Assembly: GCA_015039365.1 (NCBI GenBank)
Contig: WION01000002.1
Coordinates: 1,488,001-1,552,000 of the forward strand
DNA: 64,000 nt
Source of the DNA: Amanita rubescens
Taxonomy: Eukaryota > Basidiomycota > Agaricomycetes > Agaricales > Amanitaceae
Direction of reading: 5' to 3'
Part shown: positions 47,763 through 58,428 of the stretch, one piece after another
Numbering within the stretch: position 1 is the stretch's first letter
How the letters are laid out: every line of letters begins with the position of its first letter
Position numbers and translations under genes: made by a program
Notes under the pieces: generated by a model
What the model saw: the letters and a program-made list of their open reading frames with translations, nothing else
Told to the model about the DNA's origin: nothing
Database searches by the model: none

Positions 47763-49302
47763 ATGGACACCCCCAAAAAACCAAAATGCAAGCATCTCGT
47801 GCTCGATGCTGGCCTCTAGCTGTCTCTTACACCGCTCCGTGGTCTCGCAGAATCGTACTACACTGTTCCTCAAGTTCTTGCTGAGTTAAAGGACTAAAAG
47901 AGCGAGGGAGCATCTTGAACGGACTTGGTCTACTATCAGGCGTGAATGTCGTTATCAAGTCTCCCGATGCAGCTAGTTTATCTCATGGTACGCCGCTAGT
48001 TCCATAATCGTTTATCTCTGTTTAGCCGGCATTCCTAGTTATACAATGGGCCAGGAAAACGGGAGATTACGGCGTATTATCGCATCCCGATTTGAGTGTC
48101 CTGGCTTTGACGTACATGTTGCACAAGGAAGGCGAAGCAAGTCTCGGATACTGATGAGGCATGTGCATATGGTACATCCATGCTCATCTGGAAAATAATA
48201 CACAGGGGTAGTAGCTGAACAAGGATACCGCTGGCTCAATATCCTAGCAACCCAATCGATGATGTGGCGGAAGAACTTGGAGGGATGAAACTCGCGTCGC
48301 CAGAAGACAATATGGAGGCGTCAGAGGGCGCAATTCAACCAGCAGATCCTGAAGACGAATCCGGGATAACACTAGAAGATGAATACGCTAGGGAGGAAGA
48401 GGATGAATCAGAGCCATTGGATGTCGAGATTCATCGAGTTCAAGACGGAGATCAGCCATCTTCACAGCAAGCGATGGAAAACATTTCGGAGGACTCCGTC
48501 TTTGAGGATCCAACAGATGAAGATGATGGCGAAGGCGAGTGGATAACGCCGGACAACGTTCACATACACAAATCCAAAGCTTTGGGCCTTTTACCATCAG
48601 AAGCGAATAATGCGAATGACGAGGAGATATGGGCAGGTTGTATGACAGTCGACTTTGCGATGCAAAATGTATTATTGCAAATGGGCTTGAACCTCGTTGG
48701 TCTAGCGGGAAAACGGATAGAAAAGATAAAAACATGGGTATTGAGATGTCATGCTTGCTACAAGTGAGTCGCTCGATGGCTTTTTTTCTGCATGTTTTTC
48801 ACCCTCTTGGTCAAGGCTATGTAAGGATAATACTAAAAAGTTTTGCCCGTCATGTGGCAATCCAACGCTAATTCGGGCTTCTGTTACCGTCGCAAAACCG
48901 GGTGCTGACCCAAAAGCACCCGCTTTGCAGGTGCACTTAAAGAAGAACTTTCAGTATAGACTTAGGGGTACCAAATACCCGATTCCTGCTCCCAAACCCG
49001 GCTCAGCCAAGACAGGTTCCTGGCAAAGGCTTGATCCTGCGCGAGGATCAGGTGGAGTATATGAGAGCAGTTAAACGTGTTGAAAACAGAAAAGAAAGGG
49101 AGGAAGCCAAGATACTGAAGGAATGGCTAAGAAGACGGCCAGTAGCACAATGGGTGTTCTCAGTAGTTGGATGGACCCGGATTGGGTACCTGAGATGGTA
49201 ACTACGGGGATAGGTGGCAAAGGTCGGAATCCGCGTTCGGGAGATGAGCTTCCTCAGTTTGGTTATGGGAGGAGGAATCCAAACGAACGAAGGCGTAAAT
49301 AG
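47763..49302 (+). CDS. NOB1: 20S pre-rRNA endonuclease Nob1, with frame breaks
   Basis: Cuts the 3' end of 18S rRNA (site D) in cytoplasmic pre-40S particles. N-terminal PIN domain: KKPKCKHLVLDAG (catalytic Asp), ESYYTVPQVLAELKD, KRAREHLERLGLLSGVNVVI-KSPDAASL, FLVIQWARKTGDYGVLSHPD-LSVLALTYMLHKEG. An acidic linker (EDESGITLEDEYAREEEDES) precedes CMTVDFAMQNVLLQMGLNLV, the zinc ribbon WVLRCHACYK...KFCPSCGNPTLIRA (CxxC...CxxC across an intron), VHLKKNFQYRLRGTKYPIP and the C-terminus GVLSSWMDPDWVPEMV...RNPNERRRK to TAG 49302. Extra bases near 47895, 47923 and 49021, an in-frame TAG at about 47817 and a frame change near 49121 disrupt the reading. Nob1 is essential in yeast, so these are probably sequence errors. 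Confidence 0.88.
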
Positions 49303-49358
49303 GAAGTAATCCAATGCATACCCTTACTTCATGTTGACGATTACTTGTTTTATGATGT

Positions 49359-50052
49359 CTATGACAAACTTCTGTTCATGAAACGCCTCTTTTGGAACGA
49401 CATCCACCATTTGCTCGGTTTCCCAGACCCATCAGCATAAAGTCTCTGAACTAGTCGGGCTGCTAGCTCCTGCCGAACTTGCGTCAAGTATTGGCGGAGA
49501 AGGTCTGAAGTTTGATCATGAGATAATTGGATAATGTGAAGAGTTAACAACGCACCGGCATCGGCTCGACTTGAAGGAGAAGCATAATGTGCGTTTAACG
49601 GGAAGTTTGCATCGCCTGGAATGGCAAAGTTATCCACGGAAAGAGTATTAAGCGACTTTGACGCCTCAATTTGGTTAGGAACCGCGCGAGCTGACCCTAT
49701 CTTCGAAAGACAATCCGATATGAATAGAATGAGGATGATCAGCGTGCGGTCTGCAGGTCCCTTGATCTCGAAATTACGGAAGAGCGAGTTGGCCCGGAAT
49801 AGATCAATCGTCTCGTCTATGATATCTGGTTGTGATGGGTCCGCTGTGTATGGTCCTTGTCAATGCCGATTGAGTATTGAGAACAGAACTAAAGTAGTAC
49901 CAGCTGGTGCAGGACCTCTGATCCTAGGTTTTGATAGGCAAGACGGCCATATTTCCAATCTGCTGCGATATCTGGGTGCTCATTGAATGAGGAATGGTAA
50001 GCCTGTGGAGAGATTAGATGCCTCTAAGGTCGTCAGTGCGTCTTACCGGCAT
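49359..50052 (-). CDS. ARC18: Arp2/3 complex subunit 3 (p21-Arc)
   Basis: Small subunit of the actin-nucleating Arp2/3 complex. Exon 1 is only MP (ATG 50052), joining AYHSSFNE. Next QQIGNMAVLPIKT, IRGPAPAGT, DIIDETIDLFRANSLFRNFE-IKGPADRTLIILILFISDCL-SKIG, SKSLNTLSVDNFAIPGDANF-PLNAHYASPSSRADA, then after an intron DLLRQYLTQVRQELAARLVQ-RLYADGSGKPSKWWMSFQKR and the end RRFMNRSL. Matches ARPC3 over its full length (about 180 residues). Two apparent extra bases, in the segment before QQIGNM and after IKT, break the frame. Divergent from the channel gene; starts are 87 bp apart. Confidence 0.9.
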
Positions 50053-50139
50053 GATCTGAGGTAGTAATCGTATTTGTGGCTGTGTTCCTTTGACTGCGCG
50101 AGTGTGGACTTGACAAGTTGCTATCTTTAGCCCCGCCAT

Positions 50140-53101
50140 ATGTCTCTACCAGGAAGAAACGGTGCCGAAGATGCCTCTATATATATGGCTAGGTCGCTCA
50201 AGCCTTCCCAAGATACGACGGACAGTACGTTATTAGATGCCAAGAAGCGTTATCTGAACCTTAAATATGACAGAATTGGTGAGGCGACTACGCGCCATGG
50301 TGCTTCAGCTGCTACCGGTCGAAGTGTCTCCAGCTGAGATTAGACGGCCCACAAGTCGTATAATATCTCCTCAGGTGGTGTCTGCCTTCATGGGTGCCGC
50401 TGGAGATTTCGTGGAGACGGTGGGACGCGTTAATGAGCAGCCATCAGAGTTCATCTCAATCGTTGTTTCAGCTTCCGTATGCTCTGTTACGTGCACGAGG
50501 CTTGTTTATACACGACGCAAATCGGAATCCGGCCGACTATGGTGAAAATCTTGGTCGCGGTAGGGTCGCTTCTATCTCAACGCTGTACTGCCCTGAACTC
50601 TGACGAAGCCGTCGCGTGCGAGGTCTTGGCTAAGAGCGTAGTTCACGCATCTCCTAGGGACAAATTGGCATCCATCATGTCTAGTCGTTACAAGTTCACA
50701 GAAGACAATGCAGAACATCCGGTCATGTCCAGCGCGCTGGAGCTCGCTATTGATCAGAACTGGTTCGTGCTGCATTCCTGGATGCAATATAGCTGACTTT
50801 TGTCAAGTGTCGTATTTCTTTCTTCCATTGAAGCTCAGGAAGGTACAGTTATGATTTCTAAATCTTATCCCGTGTTCCTTATTAAATCAAACAGTCGTCG
50901 AGGCCCTTTGGAGAGGAGACATAATTCAGAAGGATAACGGAAACGATGATATCGACTGTACGTGTCTACGGGATTCATATCCTCTGTCTAACAATAAACC
51001 TCAGATATACCATATTCAGAAATTCGCAGCGGAAGTGCCTGGAGCCACTTTGATCCGTCAAGGCTTGGCGTACCGAAGTGAGCCCATTTAACATGCACAA
51101 ACGAAAGTATGGCACTATAAACATGAGTAGGTATCAGAACATCTTCCGCATCATTGTCTGGTTTATTTTCTTGGTTATATATTCCCAAGCAGGTCTGAAT
51201 GTTTTGTTTTTCCCGCTTTTAGAATCTACTAACTATACTCGTAGTCAAAGAACCTCTAAAACGACTGGAAAAACCACAGAATGTGCTAGACGGGTGGGAA
51301 ATTGCCCTTTATTTCATGACGCTTTCTTTTTCAATTGAAGGTGACCTTGATTTGTTGCGTATGTCTATGTTGACTGATCTTGCCCATAGATGTATATAAG
51401 GTGTGACAGCGATTGTGGCTTTGTTAAGTATACTGACCGTCTCCGAGTTTTGGAGATTGCTGCACTTCGCCACATGGCGTACATTGAACTTGTGGAATGT
51501 CATCTCGTTGGTCACAGATGCCCTTCTCTTTTCTGCCTTCGTTTTGCGCGTCGCCGGTGTCAATTCATCTGGCGAACAATCCGATTATCTTAGGCTCACA
51601 AGCTTTCAAGTACTGAGTTGCGCTGCCCCACTGATCTGGTAGGCGATATAACTGTAACTTGAATTACTCTAACGACAGTTAGGATAAGTAAGTGGCATTG
51701 ATACGTCATGCTGGTGATATCAAAAACATCGTTCACCAGAACTTGTGACTATTTTTGACGGCTACAAGTAAGTTTTTGACCTTCTTCTCAAGAAATAATC
51801 TAACAATAGTCAGGTTTATTGGAACCTTGGAAATCTGCGTAACCAGAATGCTGAAAGAGTCTGGCATCTTCTTCGCTGTCAGTGTTATATACATCATAGT
51901 CCTCCATCATTGAATGACGTTTGGTAGCTTCTATCGGTTCTATCCATTGGCTTCTTTCAGGGGTTATATGGTTTGGACGCGGCAGACGGGAATGCAGATG
52001 ATGTGTGGGAGGTGAGAAGTCACGTATCATAAGTCTACGATCAGCTAACTCCTCCAGCTCGTGAATTTACTCATACAAAGCCTTCTGCAGTAAGACTGAA
52101 TATTCATGAATTTGCACTCAGGCTTACGCTCGTTGTCAAGATCCCCAAATTTTAGTAAATTTGGGAGGTGTGACGATGTTTTTTGTCTTTTCTCGGCTCA
52201 TAGGCTCACCCTGTTTTGTTGCAGCCCGATCGGTCTTATGATTTACTACCTGTGAGTCATAATTTAGAATGGGTACGACTCAAGCTAATGACGATCAGCT
52301 GGACCACTGTAACGGTCTTAATCCTGCTCAATGTTCTCATATCGTTGTTCTCCTCTGCGTACTCCGATGTTAGTGGGAGCTTTCATACCTTCAGATTGAT
52401 CTCCCATACCGACTCGCCTGTAGATCGTCCAGGATGCAGAGGCACAATACCTTGCATTCTTCGCTAACAAGACCATCAGCATGATTAGGGCTCCCGATTC
52501 TTACGTCTACCCTGCTCCGTTCAACCTACTTGAAGTTATTCTTGTTGCACCGTTCGAGTGAGTTGCTTTGGCATCAGCGGCTTGCGCATTTATGCAATTG
52601 GAAACAGATTTATCCCCTGCTTGAAACTGAGCAGCGATACCTACGCCCAGGTAAGGTGGATATGAGCTTTATAATTTCATTACTGAACCTGCGTAGCTCA
52701 ATCGTTATGTGATGGGTTTTATATTCTTCGTTCCCTTATCCGTGATAGCTTTGCATGAAGCGGCCAGAGAAACTAAGAGAGGATCTTGGATGGAGCACTG
52801 GTTTCTCGGCGGTGAAAATGAACAAGAGCCTGATTCACCCCAAATCAGAAATCCCGAGGTAGATGATCCTGGTTGTCCTGGGAAACAAATTAGCAGAGTA
52901 CCCTTCGAGGAACTTATCAAGGTCTTCCCCAACACGCAACAGGTTCGTTTGATGATTGATGATTTAATACTCTCGGATAGCTAACGATGCAATTAGTCGA
53001 TAGATGCTACTATCCTGGAGGAGATGGAAAGCGTCAAAGCACAACTGTCCATTATCATGAACAAACTGAATAATCGACAGACAAGTGGATTCGGGTTATG
53101 A
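50140..53101 (+). CDS. YVC1: YVC1/TRPY-type vacuolar calcium channel
   Basis: Fungal TRP-family cation channel that releases vacuolar calcium. Cytosolic N-terminus (MSLPGRNGAEDASIYMARS, LVRRLRAMVLQLLPVEVSPA, RGLFIHDANRNPADYGENLG, EVLAKSVVHASPRDKLASIM, DYIPYSEIRSGSAWSHFDPS). Membrane helices follow: NIFRIIVWFIFLVIYSQA, ALYFMTLSFSIE, VVTAIVALLSILTVSEFW, LWNVISLVTDALLFSAFVLR, ICVTRMLKESGIFFAVLGVI-YI. The pore region contains FFQGLYGLDAADG and LIQSLLQSPNFDKFG; the last helix is TTVTVLILLNVLISLFSSAY-SDI. The tail PEVDDPGCPGKQISRVPFEE, then LIKVFPNTQQ and EMESVKAQLSIIMNKLNN, is the conserved acidic/coiled end. An extra G near 50422-50424 breaks the frame at ETVDALMSS. About ten introns. Confidence 0.87.
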
Positions 53102-53112
53102 ACTTGCTCATT

Positions 53113-53305
53113 TTATCTACATGTACAGTGTATGCTTTCCTGAGGTTATGGTTCTGACGATGCTTGAGGCAACGTCAACTGTGCCAATATGCTCGTTGGT
53201 TGTATAAAGAAAGGACGGATTTCCTTGGAAAAGTTTCCGTCACCGCTATGATCGATCTAAGACGTTCCTGCCCAACATTTGGCTTGTCTAGCCTCCTTTT
53301 CGTCT
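53113..53305 (-). pseudogene. Relic copy of the PSF2 3' end
   Basis: On the minus strand this stretch aligns collinearly with the last exons of PSF2 (54569-54850): EARQAKC, the GATCATAGCG block, EIRPFLYT, INxxIxTVDV, SSxVRTI, and the GTAGATAAAATGA end. Several deletions destroy the reading frame. The 51-nt intron that splits this part of PSF2 (54722-54772) is absent, pointing to a processed copy or a deletion. It lies between the stop of the channel gene and the start of the APH-like gene, whose 5' flank it supplies. Confidence 0.8.
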
Positions 53306-53313
53306 TCCCTGCA

Positions 53314-54265
53314 ATGTCGTCCAACACGCTGTCCGATTCTCAACGGGCGATCATTGCGCATTGTGCACAACATGAGATACTTCATCCCCGGAAGACCGAA
53401 TTTGTCTGCGTAGTCTTCGCGGGGCGTTTTATCAAATATGGCAACCATCTGTCCCTGTACCCCCAGTACGAGACGCATCAGTACATCTCCAGATTCGCAG
53501 ACGGCGACGCGAGCGCGCCACGCGTTCCTAAGGTTTACGACTACTTCACTCCAGATCGCATTACGGCATACCTTGTCATGGAATATATTGAACTTAAACC
53601 CAGCCCAGCCCAGGACCCCCCCCAAAGGGTTGCAAAGGCTCTCCAGTGGCTCCGTGATCTTCCAGCTCCTCCCGATGTCACAATTGGTTCTTTAGGAGGC
53701 GGTCGCGCCCGCCACCCGCTATTTTGAAGCTCCTCTATCTTTCTCAAGCATAGATGCTTTAGAACGATACATGAATAAGGTGCGTCCGTGCTTATTGCAA
53801 TTCCTTAAGCATTCGCGCCTCGCTACCCGCTAACCGTGACTTGAACTAGGCTCGCAATTATATTCATCCGAGGGCGAGGCCAGACCCTGTCAGCTTCAGC
53901 GGCGAGCAATTGGTATTCACCCAGTCCAATATGGACGAGAGAAACTTCCCCGACGATATGGAAGGGAACACGTGCCTTCTCGGTTTCGAGTATGTGGGAC
54001 TACTACCAGAATCTTTCGCCAGCTATACTAGTGTCTCTGATTTGGAACAAACCATTCGTCAAAGAGGTCGCCGAGTACTTGCAATGGCCAGCCCCACGTA
54101 GCTCACATTCGATGGCCCGGATTGGATCAATTCTGCAGATGATAGGTGACGAAACCCTGGGTATGTCGACCTATACTTGACATAAGATTTAAACAAACAT
54201 CCGTGATAGGTCTTAACGAGGACGGCAGGCCCACTGGCCGCGCCTGCCGCGGTCCTAAGTTTTGA
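53314..54265 (+). CDS. APH-like (aminoglycoside phosphotransferase fold) pseudokinase
   Basis: Member of a kinase-fold family expanded in mushrooms. ATG 53314: MSSNTLSDSQRAIIAHCAQH. Visible blocks are GRFIKYGNHLSLYPQYETHQ-YISRFADGD, VPKVYDYFTPDRITAYLVME-YIELKPSP, ALQWLRDLPAPPDVTIGSLG-GG, EAPLSFSSIDALERYMNKAR, LVFTQSNMDERNF, LLGFEYVGLLPESFASY and FVKEVAEYLQWP. Family members usually have TQSDM and LMDF at the catalytic and metal-binding sites; here both Asp are replaced (Asn and Gly). The last intron leads to LNEDGRPTGRACRGPKF and TGA 54265. Apparent +1 slips near 53722-53725 and about 54030. Function unknown; phosphotransfer is unlikely with these replacements. Confidence 0.72.
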
Positions 54266-54523
54266 CGTTTATCCTTGCGATTTCGAAGCTCAGTTTAGTC
54301 CGCCAACGTCTGCTTGCCATAACATTAAATTAATTTGGCTCGTCTCTACGCCCGCACGAAGAAAAGCTTATCGCATGAACGTTGCGTCAGTGGGATTCGC
54401 CGCGTGCGGCGTGTATTTGCTCACGCGGCCATTCGTTGACTTGAGAAACATCTGCGAGTTGCTTTTCCAGTTTTTGATGTCATCAACTAATTGTCAATGA
54501 GCAAGAATTCGCGCTAAGCGATG

Positions 54524-55366
54524 TTAGTTCTTTGGTTTAAGTTTGATTGCGTGCGAGTGTTCCGACATCATTTTATCTACAAGTACAGCTAGTTTATGTT
54601 TTCCCGATTTTGCTATGGTTCTGACGAAGCTTGAGGTAACGTCAACTGTGTTAATATATTCATTGATTGTATAAAGAAAGGGACGGATTTCGTTGATTTC
54701 CATAGAACACAAGTTTGGTAACTGTAACGCTTGAGTCAAAGAACTCGTAAAAATCAGGGAAAAAAGCCTGACACTTAGTTCGCTGTGATCAATCTGGGTA
54801 AGACCTTCCCGACACTTGGCTTGCCTAGCCTCCCGAAGATCCTTGAGTAATGATCGCAATCTATCTGGGTTCTCAAGGTCATCCGAAGCCCTGTCAAGCG
54901 TCAAGATTCTGGAATGAATGATATTGGCGAGGCATACACGTCAAGAAGGACTTTGGACATTTCTATATAGCGGAAGGGAAGCTTGCTAAATCCGTTCTTC
55001 GTGATTTCCTCTTCTAACCTTTCCTTGAGATAATCTTGGAACGTGAAGTTATAAAACGCATCGTGAGGCTTGGCGCACCTACGCTAAGCCAGTCTGGAGC
55101 AACTATGTGGCATTTCTTTTTTGTTTTCAAGTTAACTGCGATCCAGACTGGCACTTTAGCCCTGTTGGGTGGTCTCAAGGGTCCGTATGTACCCTACCCA
55201 ATCTTTGCCTTAGCTTATCTCACGCCGTCTACTAAACCACGCATACCGAGATAAATGCCGTCTTTTCCATTGCTATCAGAGGTATTATTTCGATAAGCTG
55301 CTGGGTGGCTATCAGCTCCAGCTCTGGCGGAGTAACCGACGCTCGCAGGGAAGCGGGAAGAGACAT
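54524..55366 (-). CDS. PSF2: DNA replication complex GINS subunit Psf2
   Basis: Subunit of the GINS part of the CMG replicative helicase. ATG 55366: MSLPASLRASVTPPELELIA, then IEIIPLIAMEKTAFIS. After an intron, YGPLRPPNRAKVPVWIAVNL-KTKKKCHIVAPDWLSV; after the next, LQDYLKERLEEEI, LPFRYIEMSKVLLDVASDD, LRSLLKDLREARQAKCREGL-TQIDHSEL, and, across a 51-nt intron (54722-54772), LPNLCSMEINEIRPFL. The protein then runs on for about 45 residues (YTINEYINTVDVTSSFVRTI to KLKPKN), a longer tail than usual for Psf2. Divergent from haspin with 80 bp between starts. Confidence 0.9.
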
Positions 55367-55377
55367 AGTGCGCGCGG

Positions 55378-55385
55378 TCACGTGA
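55378..55385. promoter_or_regulatory. TCACGTGA palindrome in PSF2/haspin divergent promoter
   Basis: Octamer within the 80-bp interval separating the ATGs of PSF2 (55366, minus) and haspin (55447, plus), preceded by GCGCGCGG. A symmetric site in so short a shared promoter could serve both genes; both act in chromosome replication and segregation. Role inferred. Confidence 0.5.
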
Positions 55386-55446
55386 TTTGTCGCGTTCTGT
55401 TGTCTGCTTCTACCATCTCAGATCTAGTCCACCACACAACCGATCC

Positions 55447-58159
55447 ATGCTTGGGACACGCACGAAACAGATCAACGTGTACGGCAAGCGGAGCCAGCGC
55501 GTTGTCGCAGTTTCTGACGAGCGACCTTCAAGGAAGGATATTCCAAACATTTTTGATGATTCCGAGGCACCAATACACAGGGCACCCATCGTATCAAGAA
55601 TGCGAAAGCGGGAGGATGTGTCCAAACCCGAGGGCTCTACGTCTTCGACATCTCCATCTCCGCGAGTTGTTCATGTTCGGAGAAGGAAACCTTTGGTATC
55701 GCCCATACGAAGGAGGAGATCGAGCAGCGCCAGTGGTGAAGATGACTCTGAGGTAGAAGCAGTGGATCAAAAACCCGAAGCTGTACGGAAGGACAGCGTA
55801 CCAGCGAAGGGCGCGCGTCCGAGCAAGGCCACACGAGCACCCCTTACTCCCCGTGCACTAAACGTTCCATCATCGCCGGCCATGGCAAGGAAACATAAAC
55901 ATGTTTCATCAGACATGTATAGGAAGCTGTATAAACCTTCTCCAAGCACTGTCAACGTCGATATCATCGTGCTCGATGAGGATGGCAATACAGTTGGTAC
56001 AGAACGTCGAATTTCGCGTGTCCGTTGTAAGAGTAAACACAATGCTGCGCCTAGCACCCGTAATGAAGGCCCACCAAAGGATATTTTACCAGATAGCGAA
56101 GACGAACTGGTTACTCGACCTCGTCGGTTGCAAAAGGCAACAAGCCGCAGAAGAGTGTATTCGGACAGTTCGGAAGACGATGTCCCTTCATCCTCCAACC
56201 CGCCAAATGATACCTTACCAGATGAACCGGTCGTCCAGAAGGCATCAAACCACAGAAGGGTATATCCAGATGATTCAGAAAGTGATGGTCCTCCACTCTC
56301 AACTCCTGTGCCACCTCCGCCGAGACAGACTAGAAATCACTCGACCTGTCCAGCCGCGACCCAGCGGTCTACCTCAAATTTCGCGTAGCAAAGCTACCGA
56401 GGCTGAGGCATCTAAACCTATAGCACATTCCCGCTCAGAGCCCAGTACGCGCTTTGTGCCATCACAACAGCGGATACAACCTCAACCCCCTTCATTGCCT
56501 TACAAAACTCGTATACCGTCACCTATCGCTCGGCCACGGCAATTGACCCCCATTCGTGGACTTCGGAATTCCAGAAATGCTATTGCACCGCCATCACCTC
56601 CGACCCCTTCGGATTTTGACTCCTCGATTGAGCTATCCGACAATGATTTCGAGTCGTCCCCATTTCCAAATACATCCCCATACTTGATAGACCCCTCTGT
56701 TCCAGACCACCTCAAGCCCTTGCTGCAAGAATGTCACCAGGAAGACCATGGGTTACACGATTTTTCATCCTTCATAAAGTCATTCCCTTACGATCCTATC
56801 GTGAGAGCATCAAGGACAACAGTTGCCGGCGGAGATTATGGCTTTAAAAAGATCGGCGAGGCTAGCTATTCCGAGGTATTCGGTATCGGTGGTGTCGTCC
56901 TAAAGATCATCCCCTTGCGTAACGAGTCGAGATCACATGGCGTCATTGATGGCAAACAGCACCAGAGCAGCGATGTAGAAGGACCAGCGACGAGCGAAGC
57001 GAAGGATGTCCGGAAAGAGATAATCGTCACTCGCGCAATGGGCGAAGTCTGCAATGGTTTCGTGAAGCTTCTAAAGACGTACGTTGTGCGGGGTAGATAC
57101 CCCGAGCTACTCTTACGACTCTGGGATGAATACAACGAGGAAAAGGGATCTGAGAGTATCAGACCTGGTAAGTTTTTTTCTGGAAACCTTACGATTATCA
57201 CAAATGACCTGTGCTTGAGATTCCTTTACCCTCGCTCAGGTATATGCTATCGTTGTCCTGCCTAACGGCGGACCTGACTTGGAAGCGTATACTTTCACAA
57301 ACCCAAGGAAATCAGGATGGCGGCAAGCATGCAGCGTGTTTTGGCAAGTTACCAAGGCACTTGCGTATGCCGAGCAGTTCGTCTCTTTCGAAGTGGGTTT
57401 CCCCCGCTTGATTCTTAACCTTCATGCTCTGATGAGTTTGCTTAGCATCGTGATTTGCACTGGGGCCAAATCCTGGTTAAGGATCTCCCACTCAGCGCCG
57501 CGCTGCAAAACCTTGATTTGAATTCAAGAGCAGAAGCGGATAACCTCTTCATGGACGATGCGGCGCACTGGAGTCGAGGCGACCATAATTGATTTAGGCC
57601 TATCGCGAATGGACGCGACCGATGCGAACGGGTTTGAGAAGGTTTATTGGACGCCAATCGAAGAGGAAGTTTTCATGGGCGAAGGTTTGCTCCAATGATG
57701 TTGTTCACTGAAACTGCCAAGATGACGTGTATATATTAGGGGACTACCAATTCGATATTTACCGCATTATGAGGGACCACGTTGGTTCCCGTTGGGAAAG
57801 ATTTAATCCCCTTACGAATGTCATGGTATTGCCCGAGTTTTTTTTCTCCTTTCTCTCAGCGTCTCATGTCATATCTTTTTTTTTTTAAAAAAGTGGTTGC
57901 ATTACATCGCGCTCAAACTCCTTCATTCGAAGGATTTGAAACCGCCTGGCGGTGCTCGCGCTGTCCAGACGACGGGGGCTGTGCTTCTCGGAGAAGGAAA
58001 GTTACTGGTTCGCTGTCAGAGTTGGAGAAACTGCTTGCGAAATGCGTTTCGGAAGTGCGCGCGAGAAAGAAGGCGGTGAAGAAGAAGATCGGCAAGGGGC
58101 GAGGAGGCGTCGGTATCCAGCCAACGTCTGCATGGAGGATTTTTTTCCTGTGCGGCTGA
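55447..58159 (+). CDS. Haspin-type atypical protein kinase
   Basis: Phosphorylates histone H3 Thr3 at mitosis in characterised members. ATG 55447: MLGTRTKQINVYGKRSQRV, a KRSQR-type motif typical of haspin N-termini. A long disordered part has repeated DSSED/DDSES clusters. The kinase domain begins FSSFIKSFPYDPIV, DYGFKKIGEASYSEVFGIGG-VVLKIIPLR (Lys in VVLK), DVRKEIIVTRAM, GFVKLLKTYVVRGRYPELLL-RLWDEYNEEKGSESIRP, then after an intron YAIVVLPNGGPDLEAYTF, GWRQACSVFWQVTKALAYAE, HRDLHWGQILVKD (catalytic loop), IDLGLSRMD in place of DFG, VYWTPIEEEVFMGEGDYQFD-IYRIMRDH, LHYIALKLLHSKDLKPPGG. Frame breaks occur near 56335 and in the last exon, so the end is approximate. Confidence 0.88.
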
Positions 58160-58428
58160 TGTTGTTCGATATGGTGTTTCAAAAGGATGGATCATGCCTA
58201 CTGCATAAGATTTTGTTGTGATCTAATGTCTATACGATCTGTCGGAGTGTATTTATACCCAATGCTAGTGGTTGCAATTTGTCCAAGTATGAATCTAATG
58301 AGCGTGTGTGTGTGAGTGATGCATGGAGGTCCAATGTTAAGTTTTAGGGACGAGGTAAAAATAAGTTAAGGCTCTGGACTGGAAAGTTAGAGTAAAATGC
58401 ATGAGTGAATCGAAGCAGTAATGCCATG

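Noticed and set aside
53257..53625. Minus-strand open frame of 122 codons over the APH-like gene
   Set aside because: Mostly antisense of the kinase exon; only its last residues (EARQAKC) are meaningful, as part of the PSF2 relic.
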